The notes under the pieces: generated by a model | The model's database searches: none | What the model was told of the DNA's origin: nothing | What the model saw: the letters and a program-made list of their open reading frames with translations, nothing else | Assembly (NCBI GenBank): GCA_002403855.1 | Contig: DHIO01000026.1 | Location: forward strand, 190,023 to 254,022 | Length of the DNA stretch: 64,000 bases | From: Acidimicrobiia bacterium UBA4744 | Lineage (GTDB): Bacteria > Actinomycetota > Acidimicrobiia > Spongiisociales > UBA4744 | Direction of reading: 5' to 3' | Part shown: positions 8,944 through 17,948 of the stretch, one piece after another | How the letters are laid out: every line of letters starts with the position of its first letter | Numbering within the stretch: position 1 is the stretch's first letter | Made by a program: the position numbers and the translations under genes

Positions 8944-9000
8944 AAACCCTTCAGCCTGCCTCTCCTCGTTTCCGATCACAGGAGAGACGAGGTTTGAGGC

Positions 9001-9186
9001 ATGGCAACATACGACCCGGTCCAAGAACTCGAGATCACCGAGCGCAGCTGGCAAGCCATGGCGCGCGAAGCCCGACAACCTCACAACGAACTCCACCGCC
9101 GCATCATCGATGCTCGCAATCAGGCTCGGTATGACGGCACCGACGCATTGTTGCGCCGCATCACCGCAACCCTTTCGGCCGCCTGA
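9001..9186 (+). CDS. Small hypothetical protein (61 aa)
   Basis: A 61-residue, highly charged, probably all-helical protein (ELEITERSWQAMAREARQ, RRIIDARNQARYDGTDAL). It is preceded by a purine-rich GAGGTTTGAGGC. It sits between the antiporter and a convergent membrane gene, ending 2 bases from the latter's stop. No family recognised. The absence of a signal or membrane segment suggests a cytosolic protein. Confidence 0.55.
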   Translation: MATYDPVQELEITERSWQAMAREARQPHNELHRRIIDARNQARYDGTDALLRRITATLSAA

Positions 9187-9188
9187 CC

Positions 9189-9914
9189 TCAGGCAGCAGC
9201 CTCCTGGGGGGCCGGCGATCTGGACGAATCCGACCGCACCGTGTAGAGGAATCCGATGAACATCAGCACTGCACCGACGAACTCGCCGACGTACAACGCC
9301 ACCGGCACCCCCGAGCGCTGCAAGGCTCCTCCAAAGGCCGGAGCCATGGCGCCGGTAGCAATGAAGATATTGCCGATCATCCGATTGGCGAAGATGCGTT
9401 TCCGCCAGTACACCAGCGCCGAGTAGAGCGCCCCGCCCACCAGCATGAGCACACCGTAGATGTTGAAGAATGGAGTCAACACCCGCACTCCCGGAGACGT
9501 GATGGCCCCTCCACTCAACTCGCCTTCCAGCATCAGTGTCGGATCGAGTTCCGCCGTGAAGACCTTGAAGGCAGCGTAGAGCGATCCGACGGCGAGCAGA
9601 GCCATGAGGAGATGCGAAACCTTGATGCTACCGATGGAGCGTCGAACCAGGAGGTAGACGGTGCCCTGGCCCAGCCAGGCGGCTACCAGAATCGCTCCGA
9701 AGAGATACCACAGACGGAAGACCAGCGGACTCCAGCCGAAGAACCCGAACAGCGCTTCCATCAAGCCGCCCACGGCGTACATCACGAAACCGATCCCCCA
9801 AAGCAGCAGGTACGGCGGTCGACGATACCTCCAGCGCTTCAGCACCAGGTAGGCGAACACCGAAGTGATTGCCGCCGACGCAAGCGGCAAGTAGGAAGAA
9901 AGCAGTTGCTCCAC
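9189..9914 (-). CDS. Seven-helix integral membrane protein of unknown function
   Basis: A 241-residue protein with about seven hydrophobic helices (LASAAITSVFAYLVL, LLLWGIGFVMYAVGGLMEALFG, LWYLFGAILVAAWLGQGTVYLL, and further segments to VGEFVGAVLMFIGFLYTV) and short loops. The GTG start at 9914 has GAGGAGG just upstream; that ribosome site begins inside the stop codon of a 34-residue membrane peptide, so the two are translationally linked. The fold resembles small bacterial integral membrane proteins of unknown role. No catalytic motif seen. Confidence 0.7.
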   Translation of the reverse strand: MEQLLSSYLPLASAAITSVFAYLVLKRWRYRRPPYLLLWGIGFVMYAVGGLMEALFGFFGWSPLVFRLWYLFGAILVAAWLGQGTVYLLVRRSIGSIKVSHLLMALLAVGSLYAAFKVFTAELDPTLMLEGELSGGAITSPGVRVLTPFFNIYGVLMLVGGALYSALVYWRKRIFANRMIGNIFIATGAMAPAFGGALQRSGVPVALYVGEFVGAVLMFIGFLYTVRSDSSRSPAPQEAAA

Positions 9915-9923
9915 GAGCCCTCC

Positions 9924-10028
9924 TCAACCGGTAGCGACGACGTAGATCGCGAACACCAGTAGGCCGATGGCCGCTACCGCCAGCACTGCCAGAATCACAG
10001 GCACAGACTTGTTATGATCCGTGCTCAC
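9924..10028 (-). CDS. 34-residue single-pass membrane peptide
   Basis: The reading frame starts at GTG 10028 and encodes a short hydrophilic head (MSTDHNKS) followed by one strongly hydrophobic helix (VPVILAVLAVAAIGLLVFAI) and ATG at the end, then TGA at 9924. GGGAGG lies 6 bases before the GTG, an ideal ribosome-binding site. The next gene (seven-helix membrane protein) starts 10 bases after this stop. Such small partners often stabilise or regulate the adjacent polytopic protein (inference). Confidence 0.6.
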   Translation of the reverse strand: MSTDHNKSVPVILAVLAVAAIGLLVFAIYVVATG

Positions 10029-10117
10029 CGGACACCTCCCGGTCAAGGTCCGGCGAACCTACGTCTCCCCCGAAGCGACTCCAAGTCGGAACCGTCGATC
10101 GTGAACTCTGGGACGCG

Positions 10118-10960
10118 TCACAACCCGGGCGGACCGTTTCGGATCCTTGCTCGGAACTCTTCGACCGGCTCCATGCCATAGTCACTCGGGCCGACGTGTA
10201 TCCAGGTGGCCCCCGCCTCCGCCCACTCTTCCACCGCCTCGGCGGCCCGCCCGGGCTCACCCCCCAGATCGGCATAGGTGACTACCTCGAAGGGACCCTC
10301 GCCTTCACGACGCCGTTCGACATACGTGACGATCTCGGCCAACTCAGCGGGCTCGAGCATCGGCATGTCTTGTCCCGCCTTGATTGGAAAGACTCCATCG
10401 AACCGCGCCGCCCGGCGAAACGGCCGGCGATTCGGCCACATCCCGGCGACCCAGATGGGAATGCGAGGTTGCTGGACCGGGGTGGGAAGGAAGACCATCT
10501 CGTCCAGGCGATAGTGCCTGCCGGCGAAGCTGAAAGGCCGGCCGGTCCACAACCCGCTTATGACCTGGAGGGATTCGTCGAGCATCTCGGCTCGAAGCCT
10601 CTCATCGACGGTTTCGCCGAACGCCGTGAAATCGGGATCCGGCGGAAAACCGATCCCCACCCCCAAGATGAGGCGACCGTTGCTCAGCTGGTCCAGGGAA
10701 ACGGCCTCACGGGCGAGCTTCCACGGCCGCCGGCGGGGAACGGGCGTGACCATGGGTCCCAGCGCGATCCGCTCGGTGGCCGCCGCTGCGGCCGCCAGCA
10801 GGATCCACGGATCACCGACCACGTTGCCGTCCCATACGAGCATGTGATCCCACACGAACAGGCCGTCCCATCCTGCTTCTTCAGCGTCGACGGCCAGTGC
10901 CACCAACATTCGTGGATCGGCAAAGACCCCGAAGTTGGGGACATTCACGCCCAGCTTCAT
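10118..10960 (-). CDS. LLM-class flavin (F420)-dependent oxidoreductase
   Basis: A 280-residue luciferase-like TIM-barrel oxidoreductase. Typical elements are the N-terminal LGVNVPNFGVFADP, EEAGWDGLFVWDHM, the TERIALGPMVTPVPRRRPWKLAREAVSLDQLSNGRLILGVGIG block that binds the isoalloxazine/phosphate of FMN or F420, and a C-terminal WAEAGATWIHVGP. In actinobacteria most of these use reduced F420. The gene follows a frameshifted membrane-protein gene by 15 bases in the same direction. Substrate unknown. Confidence 0.9.
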   Translation of the reverse strand: MKLGVNVPNFGVFADPRMLVALAVDAEEAGWDGLFVWDHMLVWDGNVVGDPWILLAAAAAATERIALGPMVTPVPRRRPWKLAREAVSLDQLSNGRLILGVGIGFPPDPDFTAFGETVDERLRAEMLDESLQVISGLWTGRPFSFAGRHYRLDEMVFLPTPVQQPRIPIWVAGMWPNRRPFRRAARFDGVFPIKAGQDMPMLEPAELAEIVTYVERRREGEGPFEVVTYADLGGEPGRAAEAVEEWAEAGATWIHVGPSDYGMEPVEEFRARIRNGPPGL

Positions 10961-10975
10961 CCTGCACCACCTATC

Positions 10976-11625
10976 TCAGAGAGTGATCGACAGCCCGTCC
11001 CCCAGAACCCCTTTCGCTGCGGCAATCAGCACACCCACCAGGACGAGGGTTCCCCACGCCAGCCGCACCGGTTCCCGCCCCGGGCTCATATCACGCGGCT
11101 CCAGCGTCGCCACGATGGTGAACGGGAGAAAGACACCGCTCCAGGGCAGCAGATCCAACGCCTCCGACCCGGTGCCGGCAACAGCAGCCGCAGGGCCAGT
11201 ATTGCGCCAACCAGCCAGGCAACAATTCCGGTTACCCCAACGAACGTCAGCCTGCCCCGTCTGGTCGAGAGGTCTTCCGGATCACGGGCGAATGGCAAAA
11301 GGGCCGGTGTCGCCAGGAGCCCGATCCCCAACAATCCGGCCCAACCGAGAACCGTCACGACCCATTGCAGCGCGGCCCCGCCGCGTCTAGCGCCGCGAGT
11401 GCCCGCATTGCATCCGACCTTTCCCCAACCGATGCCCCGGCAAGCGGCAACAATCCCTTCCGGAAACAATGCAAGCACACCCACAGCACCGCCATCCGCG
11501 TCATGACGCGTTCCCCCCTGGTAGATGCTCGCCAGGGCCCACCCGACCAGCAAGACGAGCACGATTCCGCCCCACCAAGCAGCATCCGAGCCTGAGGCGG
11601 CATGGTTCAACCGCCGTTCTCGCAT
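10976..11625 (-). pseudogene. Membrane protein gene interrupted by a single-base frameshift
   Basis: Two overlapping frames on the same strand together look like one 216-residue membrane protein. The first (from ATG 11625) runs through helices WWGGIVLVLLVGWALAS, WVVTVLGWAGLLGIGLLAT and FVGVTGIVAWLVGAILALRLLLPAPG. It then turns into low-complexity Arg/Cys/Ser sequence. The second frame supplies a convincing continuation (SEALDLLPWSGVFLPFTIVATLEPRD, then WGTLVLVGVLIAAAKGVLG) to the stop at 10976. One missing G in the GGG run near 11172 would join them. Either a decayed gene or a homopolymer assembly error. Function unknown; it precedes the LLM oxidoreductase. Confidence 0.6.
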
Positions 11626-11829
11626 CGATCGAAGGCTACCGACCTTCGGGCAGGCCGCCGGGAATGGAAGCCGGACCCGACGTACTTCTTCCCAGAAGGC
11701 GATGTGCGGCCCAACTGCTCACCGCTACCGACCACAGGCTCCAAGCCGCGGGGAAGCGCCCTTCTTCAGGGGCGGAAGCAAGGAAGCCGAGGACACCCCA
11801 TGACCATTATTTCCTGGCAGGCCGACGGT

Positions 11830-12516
11830 TCAGAAGGGTACGTCCACCGCATCGCAAAGGAACCGCATGAAGGGCACCGCCCGCTTGCAGTAGTCGGTGA
11901 AGTCCTGCATGAAGTGGTCCGAAGTGACGAGCCTCTGGGTCAAACGGGTAGAGGCAATGAAATCCTTGCGCTTCAGATCCTCGATGAGCGGGTGGTCCTC
12001 CGAATACCCCTTGGGGGGACGGATCAACGAGTCGCCGGTGACGGTGAATACGTCGGCGAAGCGCTTCCCGCGGGTCGCCTGCTTCCATGTAGCTGAGTCC
12101 TGATCGATCCGCTCGCGGATGGCGTAGGCCACCTTGGTTTCCGGTCTCCAGATCCCAACGCCCATGAAGCACTCGCCCGGTTGGATGTGCAGGTAGAAAC
12201 CCGGGGCATGGACATCCTTGGCCATGGCGTGCCGGAACTGCATGCCGGTGTTCTCTTTGTAGGGAGTCTTGTCCTTGGAGAAGCGGGTATCCCGCTGGAT
12301 ACGGAAAAGTGATCCGCCCGTCTTGCGGGAGTCGGCCACGAAGTAGGGAGAGATGCTTTCGAGCGGCTCGGCGAAATCGTTGATGAAGTCCAAGGCAGGT
12401 TCACGAACATAGCGTTCATAGTCCTCCTGATGTTCCTTGAACCAATCCCGATCGTTGTTGTGAGCTAGGTCGGTCAGAAAGGTGAAAAGCCTGGTCGAGA
12501 AGTATCGCTTCGTCAT
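11830..12516 (-). CDS. DUF2461 domain protein (TIGR02453 family)
   Basis: A 228-residue protein matching the DUF2461 family from end to end: FLTDLAHNNDRDWFKEHQEDYERYVREPALDFI at the N-terminus, then SLFRIQRDTRFSKDKTPYKENTGMQFRH and GFYLHIQPGECFMGVGIWRPE, then LTQRLVTSDHFMQDFTDYCKRAVPFMRFL at the C-terminus. The family is widespread and has no assigned activity. The start ATG 12516 fits the family length. The 200 bases between its stop and the previous gene (11626-11829) are non-coding as far as I can see. Confidence 0.9.
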   Translation of the reverse strand: MTKRYFSTRLFTFLTDLAHNNDRDWFKEHQEDYERYVREPALDFINDFAEPLESISPYFVADSRKTGGSLFRIQRDTRFSKDKTPYKENTGMQFRHAMAKDVHAPGFYLHIQPGECFMGVGIWRPETKVAYAIRERIDQDSATWKQATRGKRFADVFTVTGDSLIRPPKGYSEDHPLIEDLKRKDFIASTRLTQRLVTSDHFMQDFTDYCKRAVPFMRFLCDAVDVPF

Positions 12517-12620
12517 GCGACCAAGCTAACCAATGCGGGCAATTGGTGGAACCCCCTTTGTAGTACCAACAAGAAGTACCCGATCCTCGAACTCCCGCCC
12601 GCCTTGCCGCCTGTTGTCTG

Positions 12621-15600
12621 CTATGCCCAGGCGGCAATTCCCTCAGAGGCCAGGGCTTCTAGCTCCGGCAGGAGGTCTTCCATCTGCTCCTGAAGGTGAA
12701 CCCAGGCTCTCGCGGTAGCGTCGTAATCCCCGGTTTTTGCCTCGTCGTTCATGCGCTTGGCAGCCTCATACGGGCCGTGGGCGGCAAACAAGCCAACGGT
12801 TCCCTTGATACGATGCGACAGCTCGCGGGGAAGCTCCAGGTTGCCGACTTCGAGTTCGGAGGCAATCTGATCGTGAAGGCCCGGATATTCCTCGAGGAAC
12901 AACTCTGCCATCTCCTTGAGCAGTTCGGCCATCCCTTCGACCCGCTCGAGTGCTTCGCGACGATCGATAACGGTTTCGTTCCCGGCCTCTGGTTGGGGCG
13001 GGGCGTCCCGGTCGGAACGCCTCGTCAAACCAACCAGTTGCTCTACCGTGGCAAACAATTCGTCGGCACTGAACGGTTTCGAGACGTACGCGTCCATTCC
13101 GGCATTGAGACAACGCTCGCGATCCGATTCCATGGCGTGAGCGGTCAGAGCGACGATGGGCACCTGAGCGCGGCCATCTTCCCATTGTCTGATCACCCGG
13201 GTTGCCTCCAATCCATCCATCTCGGGCATCTGCACATCCATCAGCACAGCATCGAAACTCGACTCCTGAATGGCCTCGACGGCCCGCAGGCCGTCCTCGA
13301 CGGCAACCACCGAATGGCCGCGTTTCTCCAACAGCCGCACGGCCAGCATGCGATTGGTTGGGCTGTCATCGGCCAGCAGGAGTCGCAGTCTTGGGCGTCG
13401 TTCCCGCAGCCAATGCTTGGTGACGAGGATCTCAGCGTGCTCGCCCTCGGTGGTGACGAGACGCACGGCATCGAGCAGTTCTCCCTGCGAGATCGGCTTG
13501 GTGAGATAGGCGGAGACACCCGCTTCCCGGAACCGGGCGGCGTCGCCCCGTTCACCCGCCACCGGCACTGCAAGCACCGGCACACCCTTGAAGTCGGGGT
13601 GGTTGGCGATCCGACTGGACGTCTCGAAAACGTTCTTGCGCATATCAACCACCACCGCGCGCGGAGCGAGTTGGAGCCGGGCAAGGTCATGCATGGTGTC
13701 TAGAGCCGAGTTCAAATCCGTGACTATCGACGTCGAGGCGCCCCCCTGACGAAGCATCTCACCGAGGCTCCGCTGAGCAGCAACAGTGTCGGCGACGACC
13801 AGCACCCTGAGGTCCGACGGTTCTGTTGGATCAACAGGGCTGAGGAGGTCGGCCAGACTGGCTTCGGCCAGGCGAAGCGTGAAGTGGAATCGACTGCCCT
13901 TCCCCACCTCGCTCTCGACCCATATCTCGCCTCCCATCATCTTGACCAGATCGGAGGTGATGGCGAGGCCCAAACCGGTCCCCCCGTACTTGCGAGTTGT
14001 GGATCCGTCTGCTTGCGCGAAGGACTCGAAGACACTCTGGCGCACATCCTCCGGAATCCCTATCCCGGTATCGGAAATGACGAAATGCAGTTCGACTCCG
14101 TCGGCCGACCTCGACTCCACACCGACCGCTGCCTTCACCTGCCCGACATGGGTGAACTTGATGGCATTGCCCAAGAGGTTGAACAGAACCTGACGAACTC
14201 TGCCCGGATCGCCTACCACCGCATCAGGGACGTCCGGATCGCAGTCGGAAGACAGCTCGAGACCCTTCTCGGCGGCTCGCACCGCCATCGTCTGCACCGT
14301 GTCGCCGATCGTGTCGCCGAGGCTGAACGGGATCTCTTCCAGTTCCAGCTTTCCCGCCTCGATCTTCGAGAGATCGAGCAAATCGTTGATCAGAGTCAGC
14401 AAGGCATCCACCGAGGTTTTTGTTGTGCCCAGGTACTCGCGCTGTTCGGCCGTCAGTTCTGTTCCAAGGGTCAGCTCGGTCATTCCCAGGATGGCATTCA
14501 TGGGGGTGCGGATCTCATGGGAAATGTTGGCCAGGAACTGGGCCTTGCTGGAGGCTGCCAGCTCGGCAGCATCCCGGGCTTGCTGCAACTCGATTTCCGC
14601 CTCCTTGCGAGCCGTGATATCGCGAGAGTTGACAACCCACGCCTCCACTTCGGGGTCGTGCAGCATGTTGACGGCGGACGCTTCCATCAACCTCCACGTC
14701 CCGTCGGCGTGCAGCATCCGATGCTCGACCGGGCGGCTCGACTCCCCGGGAAGCGTCTCCTCGCCGGCCGCCTGGAAGGCGGCCCGGTCTTCAGGATGAA
14801 TCAGGTCATAGACGTCGGCGGCCACGAGGTCCGGCGAGTGGTAGCCGAGGAGAGCCTCGACAGATGCACTGACAAACCGCAACGTCCCTTCGTCGGACAC
14901 TGTGTAGAGGAGGTCGGCCACATTCTCGGCCACCAGACGGAGCCGCCGTTCGGTGCGGTGCAGCGCCCGCTCGGCCTCCTCGCGGCGATGCTCCAAACGA
15001 TACGCGGCGATCAGGTTGGCACATGATGCGAGAAACGGTTCGATGGCCTCAACGAGCCTCTCGTCGTAGCCTCCGGGTCGATTGGCAATGCCCACGGTGC
15101 CGACCAACTCGGTCCCGTGCCACAGCGGGACACCCAAAAAGGCGTTCATCGACGGATGCGATTCCGGCCGTCCGCCGCTGCGCGGGTCCTGATCCGGGTT
15201 GTTGGAGATCACCATCTTGCCGCTGGTGACGACGGATCCGAAAAGGGTGTCGAGGTTGTCGAATCGCAGCCCAACTGTCGCGTGCCGTTCGTACATTCGG
15301 GAAGACTCGTCGTCCCACGCAACATCGGACAAGGCACGGGTCTGCAGATACTGGGTGTCACCCTCCTTGAGAACCTCGGCCACGAAGCCGTATTCGCTGC
15401 CCGTGAGATCGAGCAAGTCTTCCAGCACACGCCCGAAGAGCGCCCGGGGCTCGACATCGGCAATGAAGGCCGACTGGAGGCCGGCGATGCTGTTGAGGAG
15501 AGCGTTCTTTCCGGCCAGCTCGCGTTGGATCGTCGCGAGATCCGTAACGTCGCTGATGGAAACCAGCACGCGACTGAAGTCCGGACCCCAACGGCCGAGC

Positions 15601-16556
15601 GGGACCGACCAATGCAACACGCAGTCGATGGGGCGCCCCTGAGTGGTCCGTCCGGTGAAGTCGACAACCAGCCGGTCCTTGCCCTCCCAGATGGCTACCA
15701 GTTGATCGACGAAGGCACCCAGGGTTTCCTGGTCGGCCGTGCGCGGGTCGATCGGGCCAAGCAGTTGATCTCGGCTCTCGGCCTCGATCAATGCAACCGC
15801 CGCATCGTTCACGTCGGTGACGCGGATCAACCGAAATACTTCTTCGACTTCTTCGGGGTGCTGGGCCAGGTAGTTCCGTAGGTCGGTCACCCCCTCACGG
15901 CGCAAACGATCGAGCCTCTTGGCCACCTTGCTGTAGTCCTCTTCCCAGATCGAAGTTGGGGCTCGGTCGAAGAGGTTGCGATATCCCTTCTCAGATCCGC
16001 TGACGACCCGCCACAGGACGTGCAGGGCTCCGCTCAGCACGAGGAAGACGGCCAGCTGGATGGCCATTCCGAACAAGCCCTTCTGATCAAACTGCTCGAA
16101 CACCCCGACGCCCTGGTCCGCGGCCCACACCAGCTGGCCCGCCCACACGAACGAGAGGAAACCCAGGTACTTCCAGAAATGTCGGCGCTCAAGGAACAGG
16201 CCACCAAAAGCACCCAGCGCCGCCACGGCTACCATCATGGCCGCCCGGTTGTCGCTCGATTGCACCGGCAGCTGGGCGGCGGCGACCACCACCACGACCA
16301 GCACCACCGGCAGGGCCCGAGGGCGATCGAGGCGGAGCTGCAGGTAGGCCATCAACGCGCCCGCCAGTGCCAGACCGGCGAGCAGACCCAGGGAGGCGTC
16401 GTACGTGAAGAGCGCCACACAGGCGAGTATCGGAAACGCGGTCGAACCCAAGCGCAGCAGACCCCGGATGAAGTCCCTCTCTATTGCCTGCAAGGCGCGA
16501 TCAACCGATTCCCGGCGGGGAAGGCTTCCGACAGAACGCAACCAACGGGGTGGCAT
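12621..16556 (-). CDS. Hybrid sensor histidine kinase with PAS, GAF, two receiver domains and HPt
   Basis: A large (about 1311-residue) unorthodox sensor kinase. Order: about six N-terminal transmembrane helices (residues 25-180), a PAS-like domain (FDRAPTSIWEEDYSK onward), GAF (LTGSEYGFVAEVL region), PAS (ENVADLLYTVSDEGTLRFVS), HisKA with the phosphorylated His in FLANISHEIRTPMNAILG, HATPase_c (NLLGNAIKFT; DTGIGIPEDV; GGTGLGLAI), receiver 1, receiver 2 with the canonical DD and DVQMPEMDG, and a C-terminal HPt with SHRIKGTVGLF. Receiver 1 is degenerate: its acidic pocket reads VVADT. ATG 16556 is the best start found but lacks a clear ribosome site. No separate output regulator is adjacent. 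Confidence 0.9.
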   Translation of the reverse strand: MPPRWLRSVGSLPRRESVDRALQAIERDFIRGLLRLGSTAFPILACVALFTYDASLGLLAGLALAGALMAYLQLRLDRPRALPVVLVVVVVAAAQLPVQSSDNRAAMMVAVAALGAFGGLFLERRHFWKYLGFLSFVWAGQLVWAADQGVGVFEQFDQKGLFGMAIQLAVFLVLSGALHVLWRVVSGSEKGYRNLFDRAPTSIWEEDYSKVAKRLDRLRREGVTDLRNYLAQHPEEVEEVFRLIRVTDVNDAAVALIEAESRDQLLGPIDPRTADQETLGAFVDQLVAIWEGKDRLVVDFTGRTTQGRPIDCVLHWSVPLGRWGPDFSRVLVSISDVTDLATIQRELAGKNALLNSIAGLQSAFIADVEPRALFGRVLEDLLDLTGSEYGFVAEVLKEGDTQYLQTRALSDVAWDDESSRMYERHATVGLRFDNLDTLFGSVVTSGKMVISNNPDQDPRSGGRPESHPSMNAFLGVPLWHGTELVGTVGIANRPGGYDERLVEAIEPFLASCANLIAAYRLEHRREEAERALHRTERRLRLVAENVADLLYTVSDEGTLRFVSASVEALLGYHSPDLVAADVYDLIHPEDRAAFQAAGEETLPGESSRPVEHRMLHADGTWRLMEASAVNMLHDPEVEAWVVNSRDITARKEAEIELQQARDAAELAASSKAQFLANISHEIRTPMNAILGMTELTLGTELTAEQREYLGTTKTSVDALLTLINDLLDLSKIEAGKLELEEIPFSLGDTIGDTVQTMAVRAAEKGLELSSDCDPDVPDAVVGDPGRVRQVLFNLLGNAIKFTHVGQVKAAVGVESRSADGVELHFVISDTGIGIPEDVRQSVFESFAQADGSTTRKYGGTGLGLAITSDLVKMMGGEIWVESEVGKGSRFHFTLRLAEASLADLLSPVDPTEPSDLRVLVVADTVAAQRSLGEMLRQGGASTSIVTDLNSALDTMHDLARLQLAPRAVVVDMRKNVFETSSRIANHPDFKGVPVLAVPVAGERGDAARFREAGVSAYLTKPISQGELLDAVRLVTTEGEHAEILVTKHWLRERRPRLRLLLADDSPTNRMLAVRLLEKRGHSVVAVEDGLRAVEAIQESSFDAVLMDVQMPEMDGLEATRVIRQWEDGRAQVPIVALTAHAMESDRERCLNAGMDAYVSKPFSADELFATVEQLVGLTRRSDRDAPPQPEAGNETVIDRREALERVEGMAELLKEMAELFLEEYPGLHDQIASELEVGNLELPRELSHRIKGTVGLFAAHGPYEAAKRMNDEAKTGDYDATARAWVHLQEQMEDLLPELEALASEGIAAWA

Positions 16557-16665
16557 ACGTCGTAGAAATCGGCAGGCCCGGGCTCCCCCTTGAGGCAGTC
16601 GTGCTGGAGAGGATGACCGACCGGAGGGAGCCGACAGGTTGGGAAGAGCGGTGCGTTTACCCCGG

Positions 16666-17196
16666 CTAGGTCGATCCGGGCGCCGACATCGAGCGGGCGG
16701 CAAAGGCAACGATCCAAACGGCGGCCAAACCGACGAAGATTCGCTGGGGCACACCCTGCACTGCGGGCGGTGTGAAGAGGAAGGCGATGCCGACCCCCGT
16801 CATCGCGGTCCCCACGACCAGCGTGATGGCCCGGAGCGACCGCAGTGCTTGGTCGACGGGCGCAGCAACAACCACAGCCAGCATCGCCAGAACCAGCGCG
16901 CCGAACGCAATACCGGACAGCACGTCGTGAACGGCACCTTCGACCGTGAAGAATCCTCCGGGGCGGAGGTCGTCCCGGAACACTGCTACTCCGGCCATCA
17001 GCGCCGCATGGGTGGCGACCGCGCTCCACAACACCCGGCTTCGGCTGCCGGAGCCCAACCGACGGTGTAGGCCGGCGGCGAAACAACCCATGAGCGCGGC
17101 ATAGGCCACCAATCCCCCGGTCCACAACCAGCGGTCGGCTATTCCCCGGGCGCTCAGCTTGCTGACGGTGTCGGCAACGTGGTCGTACCCGGGCAT
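16666..17196 (-). CDS. DUF998 family membrane protein
   Basis: DUF998 protein with the family's N-terminal PGYDHVADTVSKLSARG motif and about five following transmembrane helices. The first standard start is ATG 17196, but the frame stays open upstream and encodes another hydrophobic helix (GLVACGVAAPVVALTAFAV), which DUF998 proteins normally have before the PGYD motif. An ACG codon at 17328 lies 6 bases after AAAGGAG and would give a 220-residue protein overlapping the end of the upstream CDP-alcohol transferase gene by 50 bases. The true N-terminus is therefore probably upstream of the coordinates given. Function unknown, likely an integral membrane protein. Confidence 0.8.
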   Translation of the reverse strand: MPGYDHVADTVSKLSARGIADRWLWTGGLVAYAALMGCFAAGLHRRLGSGSRSRVLWSAVATHAALMAGVAVFRDDLRPGGFFTVEGAVHDVLSGIAFGALVLAMLAVVVAAPVDQALRSLRAITLVVGTAMTGVGIAFLFTPPAVQGVPQRIFVGLAAVWIVAFAARSMSAPGST

Positions 17197-17278
17197 CCGG
17201 GCTGCCGATACGGCGAACGCGGTGAGAGCTACTACCGGCGCGGCGACACCGCAGGCGACCAGGCCGCGGGTGGTCGCG

Positions 17279-17842
17279 TCAAGCTCCCGGTCCTTGGGAG
17301 CCGAACGTGTCGGTTGATGGGCCTTCGTAGCGTTCTCCTTTCACGACTGCGATGACGCCGTGGAAGAACATGGGCAACACCTTGCCGAAGAATTTCTTGT
17401 ATTCGAGGAGCATCAGAACGGCCAACGTCCCGAGCGGGACTGCCAGCGTGGCGTCCTCGGAGATGAAGATGAGCCACAGAGCGGCTCCATAGGCGATGCC
17501 CTGCAAAGCCTGGGATACGGCCGGGTTCTTGGTGAGCAGGTAGACCGCCCCCAGAACAACAGTCCCGGCGACAACCAACCACAGCGGAGCCCGGTCGCTG
17601 AGGCCAAAACCGGCGAGCACGCTGGCACCCACAAACGTGTCGATCACCATGTCGGTCTCACCGAACAGGGTACGCCGGCCGGATGACCGGGCGAGGCGGC
17701 CGTCGAAGACATCGGTGGCCCAGGCCACAGTCAAGAGGATCGAGAAAAGGTCTATGCGATCAACAACCAGAGCACCCGCCGCCGCCACCCCCAGTACGAT
17801 GCGACTCCCGGTCAGGAGATCGGCGAGAACTGCCCGGAACAT
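17279..17842 (-). CDS. CDP-alcohol phosphatidyltransferase family membrane protein
   Basis: An integral membrane enzyme of the family that transfers a phosphatidyl or similar group from a CDP-activated donor to an alcohol (PgsA, PssA, PIS). The signature is visible as DVFDGRLARSSGRRTLFGETD followed by MVID; the standard spacing is G-x3-D-x3-D, and here the first interval is one residue short. About six helices follow. I chose ATG 17842 (MFRAVLADLLTGSRIVLG); an open frame runs further up to 17959 without domain similarity. It overlaps the extended DUF998 frame. Product lipid unknown. Confidence 0.75.
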   Translation of the reverse strand: MFRAVLADLLTGSRIVLGVAAAGALVVDRIDLFSILLTVAWATDVFDGRLARSSGRRTLFGETDMVIDTFVGASVLAGFGLSDRAPLWLVVAGTVVLGAVYLLTKNPAVSQALQGIAYGAALWLIFISEDATLAVPLGTLAVLMLLEYKKFFGKVLPMFFHGVIAVVKGERYEGPSTDTFGSQGPGA

Positions 17843-17948
17843 GCTGCAAGCATGACACACGAACACTCCCGCACCGGACCATCCGGGAGATCTCCTCCGC
17901 CAGGTGAACGAGAAGCCCGACCAGATTGTCTCGCTGGGAAGGGCTCGA

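Noticed and set aside
10196..11506. Long open frame (436 codons) on the plus strand
   Set aside because: It is the antisense shadow of the LLM oxidoreductase and the membrane gene. Its composition is Arg/Pro/Gly-rich with no domain signature.
11626..11829. Possible structured RNA or riboswitch in the 200-base gap
   Set aside because: Some GC-rich pairing is visible, but no conserved riboswitch core that I recognise and no suitable downstream gene orientation.
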